DNA of 64,000 nt from Clarireedia homoeocarpa. Lineage: Eukaryota; Ascomycota; Leotiomycetes; Helotiales; Rutstroemiaceae. Both the position numbers and the translations under genes were made by a program. The number at the start of each line of letters is the position of its first letter. The stretch's first letter is position 1. Shown in pieces: positions 1 through 9,531 of this stretch. The DNA is taken from the NCBI GenBank assembly GCA_001465935.1, contig LNKV01000005.1, positions 124,001-188,000 of the forward strand, read 5' to 3'. The notes beneath the pieces were generated by a model, which was given only the letters and a program-made list of their open reading frames with translations, was not told where the DNA came from and searched no databases.

Positions 1-54
1 CCAATCGATTGGAATGAGTTGTGTCAGCACGGGTTAAATCACAGCATCGACATC

Positions 55-137
55 CAACATCAACATCAACATCAACATCAACATCAAACTTCAACATCAA
101 ACTTCAACATCAAACTTCAACATCAAACTTCAACATC
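55..137. repeat. CAACAT hexamer and 12-13 bp tandem repeat
   Basis: Five or more CAACAT units run into repeated CAACATCAAACTT units. The tract lies just upstream of the ATG at 205, so it is probably in the 5' leader or promoter of the HeLo-pseudokinase-protease gene. It is open in frame with that gene, but no ATG precedes it in frame. Confidence 0.9.
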
Positions 138-204
138 GCCATTAATACCAAACCCATTGCTTCTCTCAACACCCATCACAACCACTACCGCCGCCGCCGC
201 CACC

Positions 205-3200
205 ATGGATCTCTTCAGTATGCCCACGACGGCGTTTCAGAGGCGGCTAACCAAAATGTATACCGACACCAAGAATATTTACGATTTTGTCAAAGAGCCA
301 GTCAAAAATGCTGAAGATCCCGAACTTCAATCATTACATCGTAAATTGCGAATTCAGCAAAATCGCCTGGTATCATGGGGTTTGGAATGGTCCGATCCAA
401 CACAGTCACCTGATATCGATGAATCCATATCGCAAGCTGGACTTAGTGAACTAGTGGGGAGTGTAATGACTACCATCAAAGAGATTCTAGCTGAGGCTGA
501 ACCATTATGGCAATCTTCCAAGAGATTACCAGATGAACGTCCGTCGGAAAAGTCGGGCGACAAGAAAGTTCCCCTAATACAATGGGATAAATCGAGGTTT
601 GAGGATCTCATTCGAGATTTGACCATGTCGATCGATACTTTATACGATTTATCCAAGACTCGACAGTCGGCCAGGGCGAAGGGCCTAGGTGCCAAGGCTT
701 CAGAAGCTTCAAGTTCGAGGCAGAAGGTACCACTACTCGAAGAGAGACAGTTCGAATCGACGAGAATGTCAACACCTCAACAGATCGATCCAGCTACGCT
801 CATTTGGCCAAAGGATTTGATGTTTTCATCCCATGGCCGGACGAAAACAGCGAATGAGTCCCGACAAATCGTCTTCATGAGGAGGCCAGTCACCTCCTCT
901 GATCTGAGAGCCACCATTGGGCAACCGCCACCTCCCGTGCCTATCCTTTTGGAATACGCTCCTTACGATCCAATATACTCCATCACCGGTATCACGCCAT
1001 CCTTGACTCGATTCGAGAAACTATTCGCTGGACTGTCGCAAGCGTACTTTTCTACGAATAAACTACTGGTCGGTTTGCTTCGTCTGATTGGATATTATGA
1101 AGAAGCAGAGAACTCAAGGTTTTGTCTTTTATTTGCACTGCCAACCAACTTTGGCCCTGTGGATATCGAAAGTCCCAGTATGCAGATGCCTACGGTGAAT
1201 ACTCTGTCAGAACTCCTCATAAGCCCCGCCTACGAGCCCAGTTTGGAGGTTAAGTACCGGTTGGCCTACAATCTAGCCAACGCAGTATTCGATTTACATG
1301 CCAAGGGGATTGTTCATGGCAATCTTCTATCTTCCAATGTTCTCTTTATCGAACACCCTTCGTCTCGGCAACCCGTCGATCTGACACAAATTAATATGCG
1401 ACATTCTTACTTGGGTTCTTATGATCTCTTTTCAGACAATGCAACAGATGGATCCGACTCGAGTTTGGCTAAATCAAGCCTGTTATATCGGCATTCGCTC
1501 GATCCACGAATCACCAGCTACACCAACTTGACGACCGAAAGCAAATCGTTGGACCTGTACGGTCTTGCGATGATCCTTCTTGAAATTGGTTTATGGAGTT
1601 CTTTATCAGAGCTTTTCCCAAGAGCCACCACTGTTCCCTCAAACCCCGTCGATGTACTAAAACATCTTGCATCTAGATGTGGTAGTATCTATGTCAAGGC
1701 AGTTCAAGCATGTTGGCGAGCACCAGAAGCCGAACTCTCGAGACAAGCAAGACCCGATGTCATGCATCAAAAGGTCTTCTGGAGTGTTTCCAAAGCTCTT
1801 GATGCATGCTGTGCAATTGATGAGGTTTCAGACTCTGATGACAATTCAGAGGGTGATAATGAGGCCCCAATGGTAGAAGCAACACCACTAAAGTTGGAGA
1901 TTCCAACATCATACAGGAGAGAACCAAAGATTGAACTGAGTGGTGGGCAAGAAGCGGAGGTTGGCTGGCTGGAACGACCAGCACAGCGGGAACAATCTCC
2001 CGAGAAAATAATCACGAATTGGTCCGAGAAACCATCCTATGGTAAGTGCGCTCTTTCGATCTCTATTTTACATACTAATTATACTCCTAATGCAGTCGAG
2101 GCTGTCCAGACCACTGTCCAAACCAAGCCCCCCAAGCCTAAGCTGAAGACCTTCCCCGCTATCCGTATCAGTCAAGAGCATCTTAACTTTTGGCACACAA
2201 ATATCATGCCCCATATTAACCACGTCCTTCGCGGCTTTTACAAGAAATACCCCGAATCGGTCGAGATATCACTCGAGTCTGTCGGCGAAACTTCCGCACA
2301 GACAAAACCTACCATCCTCGTCATTTGCACAAGTGTTAATAAAGTTCGCAGCATTTTGAAGAAGAGTCTCGTTTACGATAAGGCTGTATATGGATTGAAG
2401 GTGTGCCGTGGAAAGGTAGTCAGATCAAGGAAGGATGGGGTGAAACGAAGCATGGCACATGGTGATGGAACAGAAGCGAGAAATATCGAACATCAAGAAC
2501 GTCCACAAAATGGTGCTAGCATCGGCGCTTTTATTAACAATCATCATTTACCGCCTGTGTCATTAGGGGGTGTCATCACAATCGATGATAAACCATACGG
2601 GATGTCCGTTCATCATATGCTCGACGATCCATCTGATGACGAAGAACCTTCCCCACCACCGCAAACCCGTCCATCGGGACCCATTCTCCGTTCCTCTGCT
2701 CGTCCCCAATACCTCGAAATGCCAGATCTCTCACATTCCGAAACATCCTATTACTCTAGTGGTGAAGAAGAATACATGTACACCCTTTCGGATTATTCCT
2801 CCTCATCCTCCTTCTCCGACTCGAACGAATCTGCCTACCCCTCCGAAGACGAAGATGACTCCGACGCCGAGTTCCCAACACTGGAACCAGGCGATACCCC
2901 ACCGATCCCGCCTTCCCCATCTAACGTCCACAATTATCCCATCACCCAACCAGCCATGGATGACATCGATCCCGAATTCTATCCCGACCCAGAAACCCGT
3001 GACGAAGACCATCTCGATTCTTTCCTGCTCGGAAGTATATACACCACTTCTGGAATTAAGCGGCTAACACATGAAAACCTGACTCATGAGATAGACTGGG
3101 CCCTCTTCTCTTTCCTTCCCGAACGCGAACCCCATCCTTCTTCTTCTCCTGCCTCCTCTACTACCATCTCAGGCATCGTCCCATTAACGCATCTTCCCGA

Positions 3201-4191
3201 CCTCCCCGTCAAATGCACAGCCCGCACAAGCGGCACACAAACCGGACGCATCCTCCCCGCCATGTCAAGCCTAAAGATCTACGGACGGAAAACTCCAAGT
3301 GTAAGCTGGCAAGTCGCGGGCCGCATCGGTCTCCCTGGTGATAGCGGGGCATGGGTTGTAGAGCGAGATGGAGGAAGGGTCGCGGGAAGTGTGCTGGCTT
3401 GGAGTGAGAGGAAATGTGTAGGGTATATTTGTCCGATGTGGGTTACGATTTTGGATATTGCAGAGATGGTGAAGCCGAAAAGAGGGATTGGGTTGTTGGG
3501 AGCAGGAGAAGGGGAGTTGATTTGGAGTAAGGGGGTCGAGAAAGGGGCGAGGAAGGAGGTGAATGTGAAGGATTGGGCGAAGGTGGGTGGGGAGTTTGAT
3601 GATGATGATTTTGAGATTGATGCTCCTGTTCATGCCCCTGGTAGAGGCCTGGGTGGCGATGCGGCGAGTGATACATTGTCTTTGACGGGTGATGATATCG
3701 AAGAGAGAATCGACAGAATTGTAGGATTTAAAACGGATGATGTAGCGTTATCGTCGGAAGAAGAAGATGAAGCTGATGATGAGGGTGAATTTGGATGTGG
3801 ATATAGTGGATTTGGATACCACTACGATGACAACGAAGAAGGAGATGGAAAAGAGGAGGAGGAGGAGGAGGAACCAGTTCTAGCATTAACAATAAACGAA
3901 GCATCCAAGAGAGAGAACAACCTTGGCGGCGTGAGGAATTTAAGTGGAGAAAACAGTCTGGTCGAGGGGCTGAAGGGACTGAGAATTGACGGGGGAGTTG
4001 TTGATGGAAGTGCTGCGGGGTTTGCAATTAAGGATGTGGGGGAAGCGAGGATAAAGACGCGGTCAGGTACGAGTGGGAGAGGTAGTGTGGGTTCAAGGAG
4101 GAGTTTTGGTAGTGCGGGGAGTATGGGAAGTATGGGGAGTATGGGTGCTGCTGGAGTAGGGACGAGAGTGGGTGTTAGGAGCTCGGCGTAG
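205..4191 (+). CDS. HeLo - pseudokinase - trypsin-like protease multidomain protein
   Basis: Model: exons 205-2041 and 2096-4191, 1310 aa (1328 aa if the intron is retained). The start is the ATG in a CACCATGG context after a GCC-rich leader. Residues 1 to about 155 look like a HeLo domain (prion-inhibition and propagation type), with LHRKLRIQQNRLVSWG and a later W-DK-FE-LI-DL pattern. Residues about 270-560 have a protein-kinase fold: the catalytic loop reads HGN at 371-373 instead of HRD, no DFG is visible, but the SLDLYGLAMILLEIG helix is kept. It is therefore probably a pseudokinase. Residues about 765-1080 resemble a fungal trypsin-like protease: YGMSVHH (His785 or 786), IDWALF (Asp946) and PGDSGAWV (Ser1029), spliced numbering. 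An acidic run and SMG repeats end the protein. HeLo proteins act in fungal cell death and allorecognition; a role here is inferred. Confidence 0.85.
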   Translation: MDLFSMPTTAFQRRLTKMYTDTKNIYDFVKEPVKNAEDPELQSLHRKLRIQQNRLVSWGLEWSDPTQSPDIDESISQAGLSELVGSVMTTIKEILAEAEPLWQSSKRLPDERPSEKSGDKKVPLIQWDKSRFEDLIRDLTMSIDTLYDLSKTRQSARAKGLGAKASEASSSRQKVPLLEERQFESTRMSTPQQIDPATLIWPKDLMFSSHGRTKTANESRQIVFMRRPVTSSDLRATIGQPPPPVPILLEYAPYDPIYSITGITPSLTRFEKLFAGLSQAYFSTNKLLVGLLRLIGYYEEAENSRFCLLFALPTNFGPVDIESPSMQMPTVNTLSELLISPAYEPSLEVKYRLAYNLANAVFDLHAKGIVHGNLLSSNVLFIEHPSSRQPVDLTQINMRHSYLGSYDLFSDNATDGSDSSLAKSSLLYRHSLDPRITSYTNLTTESKSLDLYGLAMILLEIGLWSSLSELFPRATTVPSNPVDVLKHLASRCGSIYVKAVQACWRAPEAELSRQARPDVMHQKVFWSVSKALDACCAIDEVSDSDDNSEGDNEAPMVEATPLKLEIPTSYRREPKIELSGGQEAEVGWLERPAQREQSPEKIITNWSEKPSYGKCALSISILHTNYTPNAVEAVQTTVQTKPPKPKLKTFPAIRISQEHLNFWHTNIMPHINHVLRGFYKKYPESVEISLESVGETSAQTKPTILVICTSVNKVRSILKKSLVYDKAVYGLKVCRGKVVRSRKDGVKRSMAHGDGTEARNIEHQERPQNGASIGAFINNHHLPPVSLGGVITIDDKPYGMSVHHMLDDPSDDEEPSPPPQTRPSGPILRSSARPQYLEMPDLSHSETSYYSSGEEEYMYTLSDYSSSSSFSDSNESAYPSEDEDDSDAEFPTLEPGDTPPIPPSPSNVHNYPITQPAMDDIDPEFYPDPETRDEDHLDSFLLGSIYTTSGIKRLTHENLTHEIDWALFSFLPEREPHPSSSPASSTTISGIVPLTHLPDLPVKCTARTSGTQTGRILPAMSSLKIYGRKTPSVSWQVAGRIGLPGDSGAWVVERDGGRVAGSVLAWSERKCVGYICPMWVTILDIAEMVKPKRGIGLLGAGEGELIWSKGVEKGARKEVNVKDWAKVGGEFDDDDFEIDAPVHAPGRGLGGDAASDTLSLTGDDIEERIDRIVGFKTDDVALSSEEEDEADDEGEFGCGYSGFGYHYDDNEEGDGKEEEEEEEPVLALTINEASKRENNLGGVRNLSGENSLVEGLKGLRIDGGVVDGSAAGFAIKDVGEARIKTRSGTSGRGSVGSRRSFGSAGSMGSMGSMGAAGVGTRVGVRSSA
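2042..2095 (+). other. Stop-free 54-nt intron (3n) between pseudokinase and protease domains
   Basis: GTAAGT donor, TACTAAT branch point and GCAG acceptor are all near-perfect. The length is 54 nt and no stop is in frame, so splicing or retention both keep the reading frame. Retention would add 18 residues between the pseudokinase and the protease part. Confidence 0.85.
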
Positions 4192-5452
4192 GGGTTTGGT
4201 GGTTTAATAGCCGGTAGAAGGGAGGGAGTTGAAGAGGAGAAGAAGGAAAATAGGGAATGTGGTATTGGGTGTAGAGGATGAAGAGGAAGAAAAATTCTTG
4301 TCTATATTTACTTATATCCATTATTTCATTTGACTGGTTGATGATCTGGGATCAACTGGGCTGGGTTGAAAAACGTAAATCTCTAATATATGGCTTTAGT
4401 GTAGGACGACTTGGAGATGGAGACTAAGATGCAATGAAATAATATATTCTCTTCTCTCTCTCTCTCTCTGTTTACTTCACTACGTACTTTTGTTCCTTCA
4501 TTTCGTGGCTCTTATCATTGCTGTAGTATCTACTACATCACTATTCATTACTATACCCATTTCTCCCCCATTTCTTTCTTCTTCTTCTCCTTCTCCATTT
4601 ACTCTCCTTGTTTTTACTCTCATATAAATCCTCTCTCTCATTCCTCTCATCCACTTTCATCCCATCCCATCCCACCCATCCCAAACAACCCCATCAACTC
4701 AATCATCCATCCCCCACCACTCCACACCACTCCAATACCAAACATACTGTACCCTCCTTCCTTTCTTCTTTCTTTCTTTCCTTCCTTCCTCTACAATACA
4801 TGCGTACATACATGCATGTATAACCCGAATTGAATTGAGTTGAATTGCCTACCAATATCGATATACAACTACCCCACCTACCTACCTGCCTCCATAACCC
4901 CCCCTCCCCTCTCCCCCTCTCCCCCGCCCCCAACCTTAAAAAAAGTATCTGCGTGTATCTACACCTACATCCACATCTACATATACAAACAAGTACTATG
5001 AAGCCAAATATAAGCCCAAGCCCAGATTGTCACTTCTCCCGAAGTGGCGTGCGTCACTTTTTGTGGTTTCGCAAGTACGGAATGATTGATGAGTGAGTGA
5101 GTGAGTGAGTGAGTGAGTCGAAGAGATAGATAGTGCGCTGATGATGACGACTAGCATGAAATACATACATACAGACAAATGAGCAGAATCGTTTTCAGTT
5201 TCAGTTTCGTTTATATTGTACTTTCTCGGGAATTACGACTTGAACCCTCTTTTTCATTCGTTTTGATCTATATTACTTACTCGTCCATGTATTGCTGTAT
5301 TATATCAACTGATGATACATGATATGATATCACTAGCAGCAGATCCACGTCTCAGCAAGCAAACATCTAGTAGATATATCCATCACATCTAACCCCTCCA
5401 CTTCAACCCCAAAGCCCCCACCACCTAACCAACATCTCACTTCCTCCGCATT
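4192..5452. other. Intergenic region, convergent 3' ends
   Basis: This lies between the 3' ends of the HeLo gene and the ArgRS gene. It holds a CT run (about 4448-4469), pyrimidine-rich stretches and a GAGT tetranucleotide repeat (5091-5118). I see no convincing gene. Confidence 0.7.
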
Positions 5453-7696
5453 CTACATCCTCTCCACAGGACTCAATCCCAACAGCCTCATGCCATTCCA
5501 CAACACCCCCCTCGCCGCATCATAAAGCGCCATTCTTGCCTTCATAATCTCTCTCTCACTGCCCACAATCCTGAGATGATCATAGCTCGAACTCAAACTA
5601 TGCGTCATCTTAAACAGATACGTCAGGATCGTCGTCGGCTCTAGCGTCTTTAGTGTATTCTGCACCACATCTGGGTACTGCGAGAGCATCCTGATGAGAT
5701 TTTGAGCGTGGGGTTCGGTTAAGAGTGAGAGGTCTGCGGAGGCGATTTCGTCTTCGGAGAGCGCGGCTTTGCGGTGAATGGAGCAGAGACGGGCGTGTGC
5801 GTATTGCAGGTAGGGACCAGTATCGCCTTCGAAGGAGGTCATGGCGTCCATGTTGAAGGTGTAGTTGTTGATTCTATGAGCGTTAGTAAATAGTACAAGC
5901 TAAATTTAGAGGGAGAGAACTGGGATTCTAAATCTGCGGGTGAAACAAATCTTACCGTTTTCCACTCATATCCTGGACCATGACTGAACTGATACCAAGA
6001 ATATCAGCTGTTGCCAATGGATCGGCGACCTGTTCGTATTTCGACTCGTTCTTCCTCATGACCTCATGCATCTTCTCGCCCACATCTCTCAAGATATCAT
6101 CCAAAAACTTGACCGTTCCTCGACGAGTACTCATTCCCAATACCAAACCGAAGTTGATGTGTTGACATTTGGCGCGGAGATCCTTGTAGCCGATCAATTC
6201 GACAATCTTGAATAATTGTTGCAAGTGAAGCTCTTGGTCTGAAGCTACGACATAGATCATGTGATCAAAATGATACTTGTCTTCACGTTGTAACAGTTCA
6301 CTAATATCTCGAGTGAGATACAGTGCAGTGCCATCCTTTCTCTTTACGATAGCCTTGCCTAGACCCTTGCCAATCTTTCCTGGAACGTGTTTGGTGAAGT
6401 CAACGATCATAGCACCTTGCGATTCTTCCGCAATACCCATTTCCTCCATCTTCTTTGCTGTGCTGTCCATTCGTTCTTGTTTGACCTGGGATTCTCCAGA
6501 GTACTCATCGAAGTGAATGTTCAGTCGAGCGTAAGTTTCCCTGTATCTTTTGATACTCAGATCACGGAATCGAGACCATTGTGCGATTGCCTTCTCGTCA
6601 TTTTCCGTCATGGCTTTGAAGTATCGACGAGCGCGTTCGTCCACACCCTCATTTCTAAGTTCCGACGCATCTTTCCCCTCTGCTTCCAAAGTCTTGATTT
6701 GTTCTTGTTCGGCGCCCATATCTTGATTGATCTTGACATAAATTTCGAACAAATGATTAATAGGATCTGCCAGTAAAGCCTCCTCGTTCCCGTACTTTTC
6801 ATATCCCAAGGCCAACAGTCCGTATTGCTTGCCCCAGTCACCAAGATAATTGATTCGAACAACATCCCATCCAGCTCCATCGTAAAGATTCGACAAGAAA
6901 CCTCCAATAATTGTACTTCGAAGATGGCCGGCGTGGAAGGGTTTGGCGATGTTTGGGGAGGAAAATTCGACAATGATTCTCTTTTGTCCCTTGGAAGGAT
7001 CTTGAGGGTCTTTCAGCCCTAGATTTTTGTTTTGACCAAAAGTGTGTTTGCGCTGGAGGACGGAAGGAATCAAGAGTTGCGCGAGTTTGTCGACTTTGAA
7101 GAAGAATTGGAGATAGGGACCATTGACGGTTGGTTTGTGAACAAGAGGCGATTCAGGGAACTGTTGGGCAGCAGAAGTTAGGAATCAATTATGAGCATTA
7201 CAGGTTGCGGAAAGGATACCTTTGCAGCCCACTCCTCTGCCAACTCGTTTGGCTTCTTGCCCTTAACTCGCAGCGCAGGTATAGGGAGAACCAAGTCGCC
7301 CTTATCCAAAGTGTTTGTCCATTGCAAGGAAGGATAGATTATGGCAGAGTCTACGCCAGTAATATCGGCGAGAATAGAGGTAAGATGCGCTCGATACACA
7401 TCGGTTGGATTACAGTCGGGGTAACACCCAGGATATGTTGGTAGAGGTTCGGACAGGTCTAAAGCTTTAAGCTTCTCCTCCAGGAAGTTGGATGATACGT
7501 CGCTAGTTGTTGCTGCCATTTTGAAATGTTGTGTGGTAGAAAATGTGCGAAAAGAATTGTAGAAGCGGGGTGTTTTTGCAGTCAATCGAGGGGTAGTTTT
7601 GATCGAAGCGGGTAGCTGTAGGAATCTTAGGCAAGGCTGTGCACCTGCATGCGCTGAACGTTTCAATAGGAAATAGAGGGAAAAGGTGAAGCTCAT
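5453..7696 (-). CDS. rrs1: Arginyl-tRNA synthetase (class I), probably cytosolic and mitochondrial
   Basis: Charges tRNA-Arg with arginine. Three exons on the minus strand: 7696-7220, 7160-5956 and 5873-5453; introns 7161-7219 (59 nt) and 5874-5955 (82 nt). The product is 700 aa. The HIGH signature is HAGH at residues 235-238, inside NIAKPFHAGHLRST. The family motif GMSTRRGTVKFLDD replaces KMSKS. The C-terminus ends NGMRLLGLSPVERM, typical of eukaryotic and mitochondrial ArgRS. The first ATG (7696) adds about 59 residues rich in Arg, Ser and Thr with few acidic residues, like a mitochondrial presequence. A second in-frame ATG at 7519 would give a 641-aa cytosolic form. Dual targeting from two starts is an inference. 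The symbol follows fission yeast usage. Confidence 0.95.
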
Positions 7697-8990
7697 ATAT
7701 ATGAGATGGATGAATTGCGAGAGAATGAAGATATACTTCTTCTTTTCTGCTCACTTCTTATGGCTAGAGGGGCTGGGTCATTGGTTGAAACGAGGAGTAC
7801 AATGTTCGATTGTGACTCAAAGGGAACAAAATTTTGCTGAGGCTGGTGAGACGGTTCATCTCTGTGGTTGGTGGGTGGCTGATGGATGGTGATTGTGGTT
7901 GGTACCTGTGGCTGTGTTTTGGTGCCTTGATGTTTCAGCCCTGAGTGTCATGGGGATCCGTTCATTCTGCCACACATAAATCACGTGCCGTGACCGAGAT
8001 GTGGTTCACCGCCTTCATTTTGGAGCATTGAAATTACACTCGATGTTACTGTTACTTCCACTATCTTTTCCTTTTCAACTGCAACGCGTCTTAGTTTTGA
8101 AGCTTCTTGACACTATACATAACATTGAGCTCAAGTGGGCTCGAAGCGCGACCCAACTATGACGCGTCTTAATCATATATTGGCGGGTGCGGGACGAAGA
8201 GCCCTTGGCTCGGGTTGGGGATTATCTTTGCTGGCAAAGCCATCCTACAAGAGAAGTCGGAGTCTTCTCAAAAGATTCTAGAGGAAACAGTAAATGCCTG
8301 TTGTGTTACTAGTTACACCAAATGTCTGGGAAATTCTGTTGAGAAATATAGCTGTTCCTCGATCTTGATGTTGTTCTTATGAACCTCTTTGTTCCCGATA
8401 TTCACATTTCGTCCAACCGCTCTGATCATATTTCCTCCTCTTCCTTTCTTCTCCTGGAATCTCTAATGTCTCTTTCTTTTTCTATTCTTCTCAGATGGCT
8501 TCTTTGTTGATCTCTGTCAAAGACTATCAAAGTCAAAGTCCATCTCGGAATGGATCACGTCTTGTCTACAGCACTTTCATAAAAATAATATTCATTATTT
8601 AATATTTCTATAGAAAGATTGTCTGCAACAGTACCTGATAGAATGCTCTTTTTCAACGCCTTTTTGCAGATCATATGAAAATGTCTGCTTCAAAGTTACC
8701 TCTCCATTGTCCTTGATATCTTCTCCAGTTATCTAATGACACCGAAACGCAACCAAGCCACCCAAAAAGCAACAAAAACCAAAAAAAAAACCCAAAAACA
8801 AAAACAAACGAAAACATGGTATGTACTTTCGTGAGAAAGAAGTCTAATGACCTGTACCATATAGGAAATCCTTGACCCAAAACAGACGACCCACCCCATA
8901 TTCCCAAAACTCAAATAATAATACTGTAACTTGCAGACGCACTACCCCGCATCTTGGTACTCGGCACCCGAACATAGTCTTCAACTCCAT
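7697..8990. other. Intergenic region
   Basis: This is the upstream region of ArgRS and the downstream region of the velvet gene. It contains an A/C-rich run near 8760-8815. A 40-codon Arg/Leu-rich ORF at 8159-8281 (+) is too short to support. Nothing else was recognised. Confidence 0.6.
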
Positions 8991-9531
8991 CTAATGAGCT
9001 GGAGCAGGAACGTCCTGTCCGTCATCACGAAGCATACGGATGAAGACTCGTTCTTGGGAATCTATTCATGTTAGTTACATGCACTTCCAAAATGCCTTTT
9101 GTTGACTCACTGGGTCGAGAATAGTTTGGACCTGAGTCTTCCACGACGATTGAACGAGTATCCACCTGCTCATCGCATACAACCGCACCATCTGGACCAG
9201 ATTCTGGAGAATAGTCCATTCTCATCAAGCTGACTCTCAGACGATATCGGCCGGGGTGGTGAATCACAAGATCTGGGAAGAAAAAGTATGCTTGATCGCG
9301 AACGCCTCGGGATCTGGATTGGGCGATTGGATGCGCTGAGTCTGCCATCTTCCCATCCATCTGATCATACAGAACTTCGCCGCTGGAGTAATGGAGTAAG
9401 GTCACGACGGTCCAATATCCCGCAAGATGCTCATAAAGGTCATGCTCACTGGCGAGACAAATGACAAGTGGAGGATAGAGGACAGCCCCGGGGCGAGCTC
9501 GTGCCGGAGGTTGAACCGCAATTGCCAACAT
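8991..9531 (-). CDS. Short velvet-domain protein
   Basis: Two exons: 9531-9111 and 9061-8991, with a 49-nt intron (9062-9110) showing GTGAGT, a CTAAC branch point and AATAG. The product is 163 aa. It starts with a velvet-type strand (VQPPARARPG) followed by a YPPLVICL strand. The central part has the diagnostic FFFPDLVIHHPGRYRLRVSL, and the end reads QERVFIRMLRDDGQ. Velvet proteins are NF-kB-like DNA-binding regulators that couple development and secondary metabolism and act as homo- or heterodimers in the nucleus. The usual Cys-Gly-x-Gly and DRRPI stretch after the first strand is missing, so this is a divergent or minimal member, nearest in feel to the VelC/VosA side. The whole protein is essentially the domain. 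An extra upstream exon cannot be ruled out, but an in-frame stop lies 39 nt upstream. Confidence 0.82.

Noticed and set aside
8159..8281. 40-codon Arg/Leu-rich ORF with ATG
   Set aside because: Too short, no homologue recalled, and no supporting context.
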